Shown in pieces: positions 1-15,184 of a DNA stretch of 64,000 nt. The stretch is from an uncultured Comamonas sp. Lineage in GTDB: Bacteria > Pseudomonadota > Gammaproteobacteria > Burkholderiales > Burkholderiaceae_C. How positions within the stretch are numbered: position 1 is the first letter of the stretch; every line of letters starts with the position of its first letter. A program made the position numbers and the translations under genes. The DNA is taken from contig CAMZGS010000009.1 of NCBI GenBank assembly GCA_947306475.1, positions 1 to 64,000 on the forward strand, given 5' to 3'. The notes under the pieces are model-generated. The model saw only the letters and a list, made by a program, of their open reading frames with translations. It had not been told where the DNA came from and searched no databases.

Positions 1-62
1 TTGCTATCCGTGAAGGTGGCCGCACTGTGGGCGCCGGCGTGGTTGCCAAGATCCTCGATTAA
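1..62 (+). CDS. tuf: Elongation factor Tu, C-terminal end (partial)
   Basis: Only the last 19 codons and the TAA stop are in the window. The encoded tail (REGGRTVGAGVVAKILD) is the near-invariant C-terminus of EF-Tu, the GTPase that delivers aminoacyl-tRNA to the ribosome. Its place directly before tRNA-Trp, secE and nusG matches the second tuf copy (tufB) of proteobacteria. The tail is short, but the match and the context agree. Confidence 0.93.
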   Translation, partial: AIREGGRTVGAGVVAKILD

Positions 63-73
63 TTTTCGGGTTT

Positions 74-149
74 AGGGGTATAGCTCAATTGGCAGAGCGT
101 CGGTCTCCAAAACCGAAGGTTGTAGGTTCGATTCCTACTGCCCCTGCCA
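74..149 (+). tRNA. trnW: tRNA-Trp (CCA anticodon)
   Basis: This is a 76-base cloverleaf. The acceptor strands AGGGGTA and TGCCCCT pair (with one T-G wobble), the anticodon stem is TCGGT/ACCGA and the loop CTCCAAA carries anticodon CCA. The T-arm contains GGTTCGATTCC. The 3' CCA is encoded. A tRNA-Trp gene between tuf and secE is the usual arrangement in proteobacteria, and it is probably processed from a longer tuf transcript. Confidence 0.97.
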
Positions 150-173
150 CCACTTGAAGTGGTTAGTACTCCC

Positions 174-196
174 AAGCCCGCCCCTCTGGCGGGCTT
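174..196 (+). terminator. Hairpin between tRNA-Trp and secE
   Basis: A perfect 9-bp stem (AAGCCCGCC / GGCGGGCTT) encloses a 5-base loop. It is not followed by a run of T, so it may be a weak terminator, or a processing or stability element separating tuf-trnW from secE-nusG. Confidence 0.5.
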
Positions 197-239
197 CGGT
201 GTCTGTAGGTGGAGCGCCTGCAGCAACAGAATGTGAAAT

Positions 240-623
240 ATGGCTACATCTCAGGTTGAAACAGTAAGTACGGGTGCCGATAAGGCCAAACTGGCTGCAG
301 CCGTTTTACTGGTTGTGGCGGCCGTTGCTGCTTTTTATGCTCTTGCCAAGCAGGGTGCGCTGATCCAGTGGGGTGCACTTGTGTTGGGCTTGGTGGTTGC
401 GGGCGCAGTGTTCCTGCTGTCGGAGCAGGGCAGGCAGTTGATTGGCTTTTCCAAGGATTCTTGGAAAGAGGTAAAGAAGGTCGTCTGGCCAACGCGCAAG
501 GAAAGCGTTCAGATGACCCTGTATGTCTTTGCCTTTGCGGTTGTCATGGCGCTATTTTTGTGGCTGACAGATAAGACGCTGGAGTGGCTGCTGTACGACG
601 TGATTCTGGGTTGGAGAGGCTAA
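240..623 (+). CDS. secE: Preprotein translocase subunit SecE
   Basis: SecE is the small essential subunit of the SecYEG channel in the inner membrane. The 127-residue protein has three hydrophobic segments at about residues 18-36, 42-61 and 90-109, as in the three-helix proteobacterial form of the same length. The conserved amphipathic stretch before the last helix is present ([13 protein letters not shown], residues 77-89). The gene lies between tRNA-Trp and nusG, and its stop codon overlaps the first possible nusG start (TAATG), so the two are probably translated together. Confidence 0.97.
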   Translation: MATSQVETVSTGADKAKLAAAVLLVVAAVAAFYALAKQGALIQWGALVLGLVVAGAVFLLSEQGRQLIGFSKDSWKEVKKVVWPTRKESVQMTLYVFAFAVVMALFLWLTDKTLEWLLYDVILGWRG

Positions 624-1216
624 TGATGGATGCAATCGAAACGGGTGCTGGCGGCGGCGAAGGCTTGGCTGCATCGACCAATCCTGATATGCGCTGGTAC
701 ATCGTGCATGCCTACTCGGGCATGGAAAAGGCGGTCGAGCGCAATATTACCGAGCGCATCCAGCGTTTGGGCATGCGGGAAAAATTTGGGCGCATTCTCG
801 TTCCCACCGAGGAGGTGGTTGAGATGCGCAATGGCAAGCGCAAGACTACGGAGCGCCGCCTTTTCCCGGGGTATGTCTTTGTCGAAATGGTGATGGATGA
901 CGACACCTGGCACCTGGTGAAGCACACCAGCAAGGTGACGGGTTTTGTGGGCGGTGCCAAGAATCGGCCTGTCCCCATTTCAGAGACTGAAATCCAGAAG
1001 ATCGTTGATCAGGTGCAAGAGGGCTCGGACAGGCCGCGTCACAAGATTGAGTTCATGGTGGGCGAGTTGGTTCGTGTCAAGGAAGGACCGTTCACCGACT
1101 TCAACGGGACCGTCGAAGAGGTCAATTACGAGAAGAGCCGCTTGCGGGTGTCGGTGGCTATTTTCGGTCGCTCCACACCGGTTGAGCTGGAGTTCTCCCA
1201 AGTGGAGAAGACCTGA
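623..1216 (+). CDS. nusG: Transcription termination/antitermination factor NusG
   Basis: NusG binds RNA polymerase and links it to Rho or to the ribosome. The N-terminal NGN domain is visible ([19 protein letters not shown]), and a KOW domain closes the protein ([20 protein letters not shown]). The ORF track starts at 584, inside secE, but the protein homology starts much later. Two adjacent ATG codons at 623 and 626 follow a GGAGAG ribosome site. I use 623, which overlaps the secE stop by one base and gives 197 residues; 626 is equally possible. The gene is co-transcribed with secE. Confidence 0.96.
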   Translation: MMDAIETGAGGGEGLAASTNPDMRWYIVHAYSGMEKAVERNITERIQRLGMREKFGRILVPTEEVVEMRNGKRKTTERRLFPGYVFVEMVMDDDTWHLVKHTSKVTGFVGGAKNRPVPISETEIQKIVDQVQEGSDRPRHKIEFMVGELVRVKEGPFTDFNGTVEEVNYEKSRLRVSVAIFGRSTPVELEFSQVEKT

Positions 1217-1361
1217 AGTTCGTTGAGTTTTTGAAGGTCGGGCGCGCTGTGCCCGGCGTTCCCCTTACACGCTTTACGGACTTGCGTGTTGAAAAAGTCC
1301 TGAACCCCGGGGAGCCCTTTGCGACCAGATGCTAGGGCGTTATACCCGTAAGGAGCTCGTT
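1217..1361 (+). promoter_or_regulatory. rplK leader region
   Basis: A 145-base gap separates nusG from rplK. In well-studied bacteria, ribosomal protein L1 binds the rplKA mRNA leader and represses its own operon, so this is the expected place for such a site. I can see a short GC-rich hairpin-like stretch near 1237-1260 but did not identify a definite L1 site or promoter. The call rests on position only. Confidence 0.35.
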
Positions 1362-1793
1362 ATGGCGAAAAAAATCGTCGGCTTCATCAAGCTGCAAGTG
1401 CCAGCTGGTAAGGCCAATCCATCCCCCCCGATCGGTCCTGCTCTGGGCCAGCGCGGTTTGAACATCATGGAGTTCTGCAAGGCTTTCAATGCCCAGACCC
1501 AAGGTATCGAGCCGGGTTTGCCTCTGCCTGTGGTGATCACGGCATTTGCAGATAAGAGCTTCACCTTCGTCATCAAGTCGCCTCCGGCTGCCGTGTTGAT
1601 CAAGAAGGCTGCCAAGCTGGAAAAGGGTTCTGCAAACCCTCTGAAGGCCAAGGTTGGCAAGATCACCCGTGAGCAGCTGGAAGAAATTGCCAAGACCAAG
1701 CTCAAGGATATGACCGCTGCCGACATGGATGCTGCCGTGCGTACGCTGGCTGGCTCGGCTCGTTCCATGGGTGTGATTGTGGAGGGTGTGTAA
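1362..1793 (+). CDS. rplK: 50S ribosomal protein L11
   Basis: L11 forms the GTPase-associated stalk base on 23S rRNA and takes part in the stringent response through RelA. The protein is 143 residues long, close to the family norm. It begins [20 protein letters not shown] and carries the L11 signature region ([19 protein letters not shown]). The track ORF starts at 1329, but the ATG at 1362 follows AAGGAG at proper spacing and matches the family start. rplA begins two bases after its stop codon, so rplK and rplA form a coupled pair. Confidence 0.98.
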   Translation: MAKKIVGFIKLQVPAGKANPSPPIGPALGQRGLNIMEFCKAFNAQTQGIEPGLPLPVVITAFADKSFTFVIKSPPAAVLIKKAAKLEKGSANPLKAKVGKITREQLEEIAKTKLKDMTAADMDAAVRTLAGSARSMGVIVEGV

Positions 1794-1794
1794 C

Positions 1795-2490
1795 ATGGCC
1801 AAATTGACCAAAAAGCAAAAAGCCCTCCAGGGCAAGGTGGATGCTACTCGCCTGTATCCCTTCACTGAAGCTGTGGCTTTGGTCAAGGAAGCTGCCACTG
1901 CCAAGTTCGATGAGTCCATCGACGTGGCTGTGCAGCTGGGTGTGGATGCCCGTAAGTCGGATCAGGTGGTGCGTGGTGCAGTTGTGCTGCCCCATGGTAC
2001 CGGTAAGACCACCCGCGTGGCCGTGTTTGCTCAGGGTGCCAAGGCTGAGGAGGCCAAGGCAGCTGGTGCCGACATCGTTGGCATGGACGATCTGGCTGCG
2101 ATGGTCAAGGCTGGTGACATGCCCTTTGATGTGGTGATTGCCGCCCCCGATGCTATGCGCGTGGTTGGTACTTTGGGTCAGATCCTGGGTCCCCGTGGCC
2201 TGATGCCCAACCCCAAGGTGGGTACCGTGACTCCCGATGTTGCTACCGCGGTGAAGAACGCCAAGGCTGGTCAGGTGCAGTTCCGCGTTGACAAGGCCGG
2301 TATTGTGCACAGCACCATTGGCCGTCGTTCGTTCGAGGATGCCAAGCTGCAGGAGAACCTGGCAGCGCTGGTGGATGCCCTGAACAAGGCCAAGCCCGCA
2401 ACCAGCAAGGGTCAGTATCTGCGCAAGGTGGCAATTTCTTCCACCATGGGCGTGGGTGTCCGCGTCGATACGCAGACCATCTCGGCGTAA
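1795..2490 (+). CDS. rplA: 50S ribosomal protein L1
   Basis: L1 forms the mobile L1 stalk near the ribosomal E site and is the usual translational repressor of rplK-rplA. The 231-residue protein has the family core ([18 protein letters not shown]), which includes the RNA-binding loop. The track ORF starts 18 bases earlier, but the ATG at 1795 has the family start ([11 protein letters not shown]) and lies after a GGAGGG sequence at the end of rplK. The near-contiguous spacing suggests translational coupling with rplK. Confidence 0.98.
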   Translation: MAKLTKKQKALQGKVDATRLYPFTEAVALVKEAATAKFDESIDVAVQLGVDARKSDQVVRGAVVLPHGTGKTTRVAVFAQGAKAEEAKAAGADIVGMDDLAAMVKAGDMPFDVVIAAPDAMRVVGTLGQILGPRGLMPNPKVGTVTPDVATAVKNAKAGQVQFRVDKAGIVHSTIGRRSFEDAKLQENLAALVDALNKAKPATSKGQYLRKVAISSTMGVGVRVDTQTISA

Positions 2491-2492
2491 TT

Positions 2493-2501
2493 TGCTAGAA
2501 T
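2493..2501 (+). promoter_or_regulatory. Candidate extended -10 promoter for rplJL
   Basis: The sequence TGCTAGAAT fits an extended -10 element (TGnTAnAAT) directly after rplA. No convincing -35 box lies 17 bases upstream, which is typical of extended -10 promoters. Its position matches the internal promoter that drives rplJL-rpoBC in other bacteria. Confidence 0.5.
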
Positions 2502-2549
2502 CCCCGGTTCTCTGGAACGAGAGCCGAACGTGGTGGGCTGCGCACTCGT

Positions 2550-2725
2550 GCGCAGGCCATCCAAGACCGCTGGTGTGCAGTGCTCTGGCTCTGCACTTAA
2601 TGTTCGTTCAGCCAGCGTAGATGGCGAACCCGCTGCAGATGGAAGTGTTCACTTTTCCTCTAACAGTTGGTCGCTGCAAACCCAAGAGCGCGTATGGATG
2701 AGCTTTCGGAAGTACGCATACGAAG
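2550..2725 (+). promoter_or_regulatory. Ribosomal protein L10 leader
   Basis: The 244-base gap before rplJ is long for this operon and ends in an AAGGAG site. In many bacteria this stretch folds into the L10 leader, which L10-(L12)4 binds to repress translation of rplJL. Visible elements include the complementary pair GTGCAG...CTGCAC near 2574-2596. The boundaries are approximate and no fold was computed. Confidence 0.55.
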
Positions 2726-2734
2726 GAGTAGACC

Positions 2735-3241
2735 TTGAGTCTGAATCGCAGTGAGAAAGAAGCGGTCATCAATGAAGTGACCAGCCTCGCCGCTAAAGCT
2801 CAAACGCTTGTGATCGCGGAATACCGCGGCATCACGGTCGCCGATATGACCAAACTGCGTGCCGACGCTCGCAGCAAGGGTGTGAGCCTGAGTGTTCTGA
2901 AGAACACCCTGGCCCGCCGTGCTGTGGCTGGTAGCCAGTTTGAAGTGGTGGCCGACCAGATGACCGGTCCGCTGGTCTATGGCTTCTCTGAAGACGCTGT
3001 GGCTGCTGCCAAGGTGGTGGCCGACTTCGCGAAAACCAACGACAAGCTGGTGATCCGCGGTGGTGCGTTTGCAGGCAAGGCCCTGGACGTCAACGGCGTG
3101 AAGGAGCTGGCCAACATTCCCCCGAAAGAAGTGCTGCTGGCACAGCTGTGCGGCTTGCTCAAGTCCCCCATCTCCCGCACTGCGGTGGTGCTGGGCGCTT
3201 TGGCGGCCAAAAAGGGCGAAGGCGAAACTGCTGCTGCTTAA
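2735..3241 (+). CDS. rplJ: 50S ribosomal protein L10
   Basis: L10 anchors the L7/L12 dimers to the ribosomal stalk. The 168-residue product starts [20 protein letters not shown] and is a standard L10. The start codon is TTG at 2735, seven bases after AAGGAG; no in-frame ATG near that point fits the family alignment. A TTG start in a highly expressed ribosomal gene may lower initiation and may be part of its autoregulation, which is an inference. It is followed closely by rplL. Confidence 0.96.
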   Translation: MSLNRSEKEAVINEVTSLAAKAQTLVIAEYRGITVADMTKLRADARSKGVSLSVLKNTLARRAVAGSQFEVVADQMTGPLVYGFSEDAVAAAKVVADFAKTNDKLVIRGGAFAGKALDVNGVKELANIPPKEVLLAQLCGLLKSPISRTAVVLGALAAKKGEGETAAA

Positions 3242-3287
3242 ACGTAGAGCGCGGCAAAACTTATACCAATCTTGTTAGGAAATCAAA

Positions 3288-3668
3288 ATGGCATTCGATA
3301 AAGACGCATTCTTGACCGCTCTGGACAGCATGACCGTCCTGGAACTGAACGACCTGGTCAAGGCAATTGAAGAGAAGTTCGGCGTGAGCGCTGCTGCCAT
3401 GGCAGCTCCCGCTGCTGCCGGTGGTGCCGCTGCTGGTGGCGCTGCTGCTGAAGAGAAGACCGACTTTGACGTGGTGCTGCAAGACGCTGGCTCCAACAAG
3501 GTGGCCGTGATCAAGGCAGTGCGTGAAATCACCGGCCTGGGCCTGAAGGAAGCCAAGGACCTGGTGGACGGCGCTCCCAAGACCGTGAAGGAAGCTGCTC
3601 CCAAGGCTGATGCTGAAGCTGCTGTGAAGAAGCTGACCGAAGCTGGTGCCAAGGCTGAACTCAAGTAA
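3288..3668 (+). CDS. rplL: 50S ribosomal protein L7/L12
   Basis: L7/L12 is the flexible stalk protein that recruits and activates translation GTPases. The 126-residue protein has the expected plan. It starts with an N-terminal dimerisation helix region ([20 protein letters not shown]). An Ala/Gly-rich hinge follows at about residues 37-57. The acidic C-terminal domain contains [22 protein letters not shown] precedes the ATG. It is the last gene before the rplL-rpoB gap. Confidence 0.98.
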   Translation: MAFDKDAFLTALDSMTVLELNDLVKAIEEKFGVSAAAMAAPAAAGGAAAGGAAAEEKTDFDVVLQDAGSNKVAVIKAVREITGLGLKEAKDLVDGAPKTVKEAAPKADAEAAVKKLTEAGAKAELK

Positions 3669-3684
3669 TTGAGCATTCTTTCCT

Positions 3685-3717
3685 AAGGCTGGAGAGCTCG
3701 CGAGGGCCTCCAGCCTT
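3685..3717 (+). terminator. rplL-rpoB intergenic attenuator hairpin
   Basis: A perfect 10-bp stem (AAGGCTGGAG / CTCCAGCCTT) with a 13-base loop lies 17 bases after the rplL stop. There is no long T run behind it, so read-through into rpoB is expected. This is where E. coli has its partial rplL-rpoB attenuator, which sets the ratio of ribosomal protein to RNA polymerase transcripts. Confidence 0.7.
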
Positions 3718-3948
3718 TGGCGCCTGTGCGATATGCGTTAGAGCGCACAAGAAAACCCAGCGCGCTGGTCTTTCTCGTGTCTTCTGACAACCCGACAGCA
3801 GAAGATGCCTTGGCTCGGGCGATGTGCAATGCATCGCCGTCTGCCATTGGTTGGTAGTGGCCAACCGCCAAGCCGGCAAAAGTAGCGCCCACTTTTGCCG
3901 GGCAGTGTCGCCCCAGACCCAGGACTCATGTCTTTGCCCGGAGATCTC

Positions 3949-8061
<4,113 letters not shown>

Positions 8062-8076
8062 GGCTTAACAAAAGTG

Positions 8077-8152
8077 AGCGCCTGGCGCTGATAAATAAAG
8101 GGTTTGCGATAGTTTTCTATCGTAAATCCTTATAAATAAAGCGCTGACAGCT
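8077..8152 (+). repeat. Intergenic repeat copy 1: long imperfect hairpin between rpoB and rpoC
   Basis: Two arms (8077-8112 and 8117-8152) are imperfect inverted copies of each other around a TTTT loop. The apex stem CGATAG/CTATCG is perfect. The right arm ends in AAAGCGCTGACAGCTAT, the core of the repeat family seen elsewhere in this window. Both arms also contain TAAATAAAG. The rpoC ATG lies about 24 bases downstream. Confidence 0.8.
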
Positions 8153-8175
8153 ATAGTTTTTGAGGAAAGAGTTAC

Positions 8176-12387
<4,212 letters not shown>

Positions 12388-12451
12388 GCCAGTAAGCTGT
12401 ACGCTCTGCACCCGCCCGCATGGGTTGGTGCGGCGTACACCGGACTTTCGC

Positions 12452-12490
12452 CACCCCCTGCAGGCCCGGTCTGCAGGGGGTGTTTTGATT
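12452..12490 (+). terminator. Rho-independent terminator after rpoC
   Basis: A 12-bp GC-rich stem (CACCCCCTGCAG / CTGCAGGGGGTG) with a 7-base loop is followed by TTTTGATTTT. This is the strongest terminator-like structure in the first 15 kb and closes the rpoBC operon. Confidence 0.88.
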
Positions 12491-12540
12491 TTGATAAAAA
12501 AGTGGTTCTAGCCCTTGTGTAGCAAGCGGTTATAGCTACT
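12488..12540 (+). repeat. Intergenic repeat copy 2 (single arm)
   Basis: The stretch contains TAGCCCTTGTGTAGCAAGCG followed by GTTATAGCTAC, a diverged copy of the family core [18 protein letters not shown] with the usual CTAGCCCTT lead-in. It lies between the rpoC terminator and the start of the next gene. Confidence 0.7.
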
Positions 12541-12559
12541 GTTTTTAAAAGGGCGTGCG

Positions 12560-13183
12560 ATGAAAGCGATGTGGGCCGATGCCTTGGCACTGGGCTGGTG
12601 GTCGTTGGTGCTGTTTGTGCTGTTGTGCTGGTGCCTGGGCGCCTACCGGCGCTTCAAGCGCCTGCGCGCCCAGGTGCGCACGGCCTTTGCGCCGGTGGAC
12701 GAGCAGCTGCAGAACGCCGTGCGCTGGCTGCAGGGCCTGCCGGCCCAGGCCCAGGTGCCAACAGCGGCGCAGGCAGCCTTTCAGGCGCTGCAGCCCACGG
12801 CCGATTTGCTGGTCGTGGCCCTGACGCAGGCACGTACCAACCCGCTCAACGCAGCGGCGCTGGCCCAGCTCGACGGCATCTGGCAAAGCCTGCAGGCTGC
12901 CTGGCAGGCCTATGCCCACACCGCCTCCAGTGCTGTGGAGCAGCCGGTGGCGGCGCCCTCTGCGCAGGAGGCGTCCCTGCCCGCCGGTGCCATGTCCTGG
13001 ATGGCGCAGACCAGCGCTGCCTGGAGTGAGCAGCATGCCGTCCTGCTGCACCGCATGCAGCAGTTCAACCATGCCGTGCAGGCGTACAACGATGCGCTGG
13101 TGCTGCCCCCGGGCAGTGCGTGGGCCAAACTGCAGGGTCTGCAACCGGCACGCAGCTTCGCGCTTCCCAACGCAGCGCAGTAA
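12560..13183 (+). CDS. LemA-like membrane-anchored protein
   Basis: The 207-residue protein has one N-terminal hydrophobic segment (about residues 11-28) followed by YRRFKRLRAQVRTAFAPVD, which resembles the start of the LemA core. Near the C-terminus, FNHAVQAYNDALVLPPGSAW followed by AKL resembles the LemA end motif (YN-x-A-x2-YN...P). The middle is Ala/Gln-rich and helical. LemA-family function is not established. This is a diverged member, so the assignment rests on the two ends. It starts at an ATG behind AAAGGG and ends 8 bases before rsmB, so the two are likely co-transcribed. Confidence 0.65.
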   Translation: MKAMWADALALGWWSLVLFVLLCWCLGAYRRFKRLRAQVRTAFAPVDEQLQNAVRWLQGLPAQAQVPTAAQAAFQALQPTADLLVVALTQARTNPLNAAALAQLDGIWQSLQAAWQAYAHTASSAVEQPVAAPSAQEASLPAGAMSWMAQTSAAWSEQHAVLLHRMQQFNHAVQAYNDALVLPPGSAWAKLQGLQPARSFALPNAAQ

Positions 13184-13191
13184 GGGACACC

Positions 13192-14592
13192 ATGTCAACC
13201 ACCTCCACCACCGAATCCTCCCCAGGCAGCGTGGCGCTGCACCAGCAACTGTGGCGCGTGGCGCAAGCCTTGCAAGGCATACGCGACGGGCGCTCCGGCA
13301 CTGCCGTGCTGGAGCAGGTGCCCGCCCACTGGCGCCCCGGTGTGCAAGCGCTGCTGTTTCAGGTGCTGCGCTCCTTGGGGCGGGCCCAGGCCCTGCGTGC
13401 GCTGCTGGCCACCAAAACCCCAGCGCCCGCCGTTGATGCCTTGCTCTGCACCGCCCTGGCGCTGGTGTGGGACAGCGCCCAGGCACCCTACACCCCCTTC
13501 ACCCTGGTCAACCAGGCTGTGGAGGCGGCGCGCCGTCACGGGCTGCAACGTCAGGCAGGTTTCATCAATGCCTGTCTGCGCCGCTTCCTGCGTGAGAGCG
13601 CGGCCCTGGTGGCGCAGACCGATGGCGATGCACAGGCCCGCTACAACCACCCGCGCTGGTGGGTGGACAAACTGCGCCAGCAATACCCCGAACACTGGCA
13701 GGCCATTCTGGAGGCCAACAACCGTCCTGCGCCCATGGCGCTGCGCGTCAATGCCCGCCAATGCCGTGTGGCCGATTACCTGCAGCAGCTGCAGGCGCAA
13801 GGCATCGCCGCCCAGCCCTGGGGTGAGCACGGCGTGCAGCTGGCCCAGCCCCTGCCGGTGCAGCGCCTGCCAGGTTTTGCGCAGGGCATGGTCTCGGTAC
13901 AGGATGGGGCCGCCCAACTGGCAGCGCCCTTGTTGCTGCAGGGGCTGTCACTGCCCGCGCAGGCGCGCATTCTGGATGCCTGCGCTGCCCCTGGTGGCAA
14001 GACTGCACATCTGCTGGAAATGCTGCCCCTCGGCCAGGCCAAGGTGTATGCGCTGGAGGTGGATGCCATCCGCAGCCAGCGCATCACCGAGACCTTGCAG
14101 CGCCTGCATCTGCAAGAAGATGCCCAGGTGCTGGTGGCCGATGCGGCGCAGGTGGATGCCTGGTGGCCGCAAGTGGCTCAAGGCATGCCGGCGGTTGCTG
14201 ACGGTGGCCTGGATGCCATCCTGCTGGATGCCCCGTGTTCAGCGTCCGGCATCGTGCGTCGCCACCCGGATGTACGCTGGCTGCGCCGCCCCAGCGATAT
14301 TGCCCAGCTGGCCCGTCAGCAGGAGCGTCTGTTGCAGGCGCTGTGGCCTTTGCTCAAGCCCGGTGGACGCCTGCTGTACTGCACCTGTTCGGTATTCAAG
14401 GAAGAAGGACAGTGGCAGGTGGAGGCGTTTGTTGCGCGCAACAAAAATGCGCAATACCTGCCAGCCCCGGGACATTTGCTGCCCGGGGCTGCATCCGTGC
14501 CAGACAATCCGTCTGGTGACCACGATGGATTCTTCTACGCCCTGCTGCAGAAAACAAAAGCACCATCTTCAGCCGCCCATGCATGTGGATAG
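13192..14592 (+). CDS. rsmB: 16S rRNA (cytosine-967-C5)-methyltransferase RsmB
   Basis: RsmB methylates C967 of 16S rRNA using S-adenosylmethionine. The 466-residue protein has a NusB-like N-terminal RNA-binding domain and a Rossmann methyltransferase domain. The SAM loop DACAAPGGKTAHLLE starts at about residue 262. The two conserved cysteines of this class are in DAPCSASG (Cys349) and YCTCS (Cys399). I chose the ATG at 13192 rather than the track start at 13120 because it follows the LemA-like stop and a GGGA site. The gene overlaps the next one by 14 bases. Confidence 0.93.
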   Translation: MSTTSTTESSPGSVALHQQLWRVAQALQGIRDGRSGTAVLEQVPAHWRPGVQALLFQVLRSLGRAQALRALLATKTPAPAVDALLCTALALVWDSAQAPYTPFTLVNQAVEAARRHGLQRQAGFINACLRRFLRESAALVAQTDGDAQARYNHPRWWVDKLRQQYPEHWQAILEANNRPAPMALRVNARQCRVADYLQQLQAQGIAAQPWGEHGVQLAQPLPVQRLPGFAQGMVSVQDGAAQLAAPLLLQGLSLPAQARILDACAAPGGKTAHLLEMLPLGQAKVYALEVDAIRSQRITETLQRLHLQEDAQVLVADAAQVDAWWPQVAQGMPAVADGGLDAILLDAPCSASGIVRRHPDVRWLRRPSDIAQLARQQERLLQALWPLLKPGGRLLYCTCSVFKEEGQWQVEAFVARNKNAQYLPAPGHLLPGAASVPDNPSGDHDGFFYALLQKTKAPSSAAHACG

Positions 14593-15184
14593 TGCACGTC
14601 GCGCCCTGCTGACGGGGGTGCTGCTGGCTGTCTGCCCGTTTTCCGGCTGGGCGGAGGACGGCGTGCTGCGTCTGCCTGAAGGAGTGCTCCTGCAGCATGA
14701 GGGCGATGAAATCCTGTTGAGCAGCGACCTGCAGTGGCAATTGCCCCCCGTGGTGGAACAGGCCCTGCGCAAGGGGGTGCCTGTGCACTTTGTTGCCGAG
14801 GCCACGGTTCTGCGCAAGCGCTGGTACTGGAGCGATCAGACCCTGCTGGCCGCAACCCGCTACCAGCGCCTGAGCTACCAGGCGCTCACCCGCCGCTGGC
14901 GCCTGCACACGGGCAGCCAGCCATTCGACGGGCTGGGCCTGGGCACGGCCCTGGGCAGTTCGTACGCCGATCTGGATGAGGCCATGGCGGCCTTGAAGCG
15001 CCTGGTGCGCTGGCGTATCGGCACGCGCTCCGAGTTGCCCGAGCGGGGCGAAGTCACCTTGCAATTGCGCTTTCGCGTCGATTTGACGCATCTGCCCCGG
15101 CCGCTGCAAATCGGTGCCCTGGGTCGTTCGGACTGGAATCTGTTGTTCCAGCAGGAGCACGTCCTGCAATTGGAGCGGCTTTGA
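14579..15184 (+). CDS. DUF4390 exported protein
   Basis: The 201-residue protein starts inside the end of rsmB (MHVDSARRALLTG) with a signal peptide; cleavage is likely after GWA at about residue 25. The mature part (LRLPEGVLLQHEGDEILLSS, then QWQLPPVVEQALRKGVPVHF) is recognisable as DUF4390, a family found just before NtrY-type kinases in Burkholderiales. Its biochemical role is unknown. The location suggests an envelope partner of the kinase. Its TGA overlaps the ATG of the next gene (TGATG), so translation is probably coupled. The track hides it inside a longer out-of-context ORF starting at 13340. Confidence 0.8.
   Translation: MHVDSARRALLTGVLLAVCPFSGWAEDGVLRLPEGVLLQHEGDEILLSSDLQWQLPPVVEQALRKGVPVHFVAEATVLRKRWYWSDQTLLAATRYQRLSYQALTRRWRLHTGSQPFDGLGLGTALGSSYADLDEAMAALKRLVRWRIGTRSELPERGEVTLQLRFRVDLTHLPRPLQIGALGRSDWNLLFQQEHVLQLERL

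Noticed and set aside
2530-2754. ORF of 74 codons before rplJ
   Set aside because: It covers the expected L10 leader and overlaps the rplJ start; composition is not protein-like and it is better explained as leader RNA.
13340-14578. Upstream part of the 614-codon ORF ending at 15184
   Set aside because: It overlaps rsmB out of frame. Only the part from 14579 has a signal peptide and DUF4390 homology.
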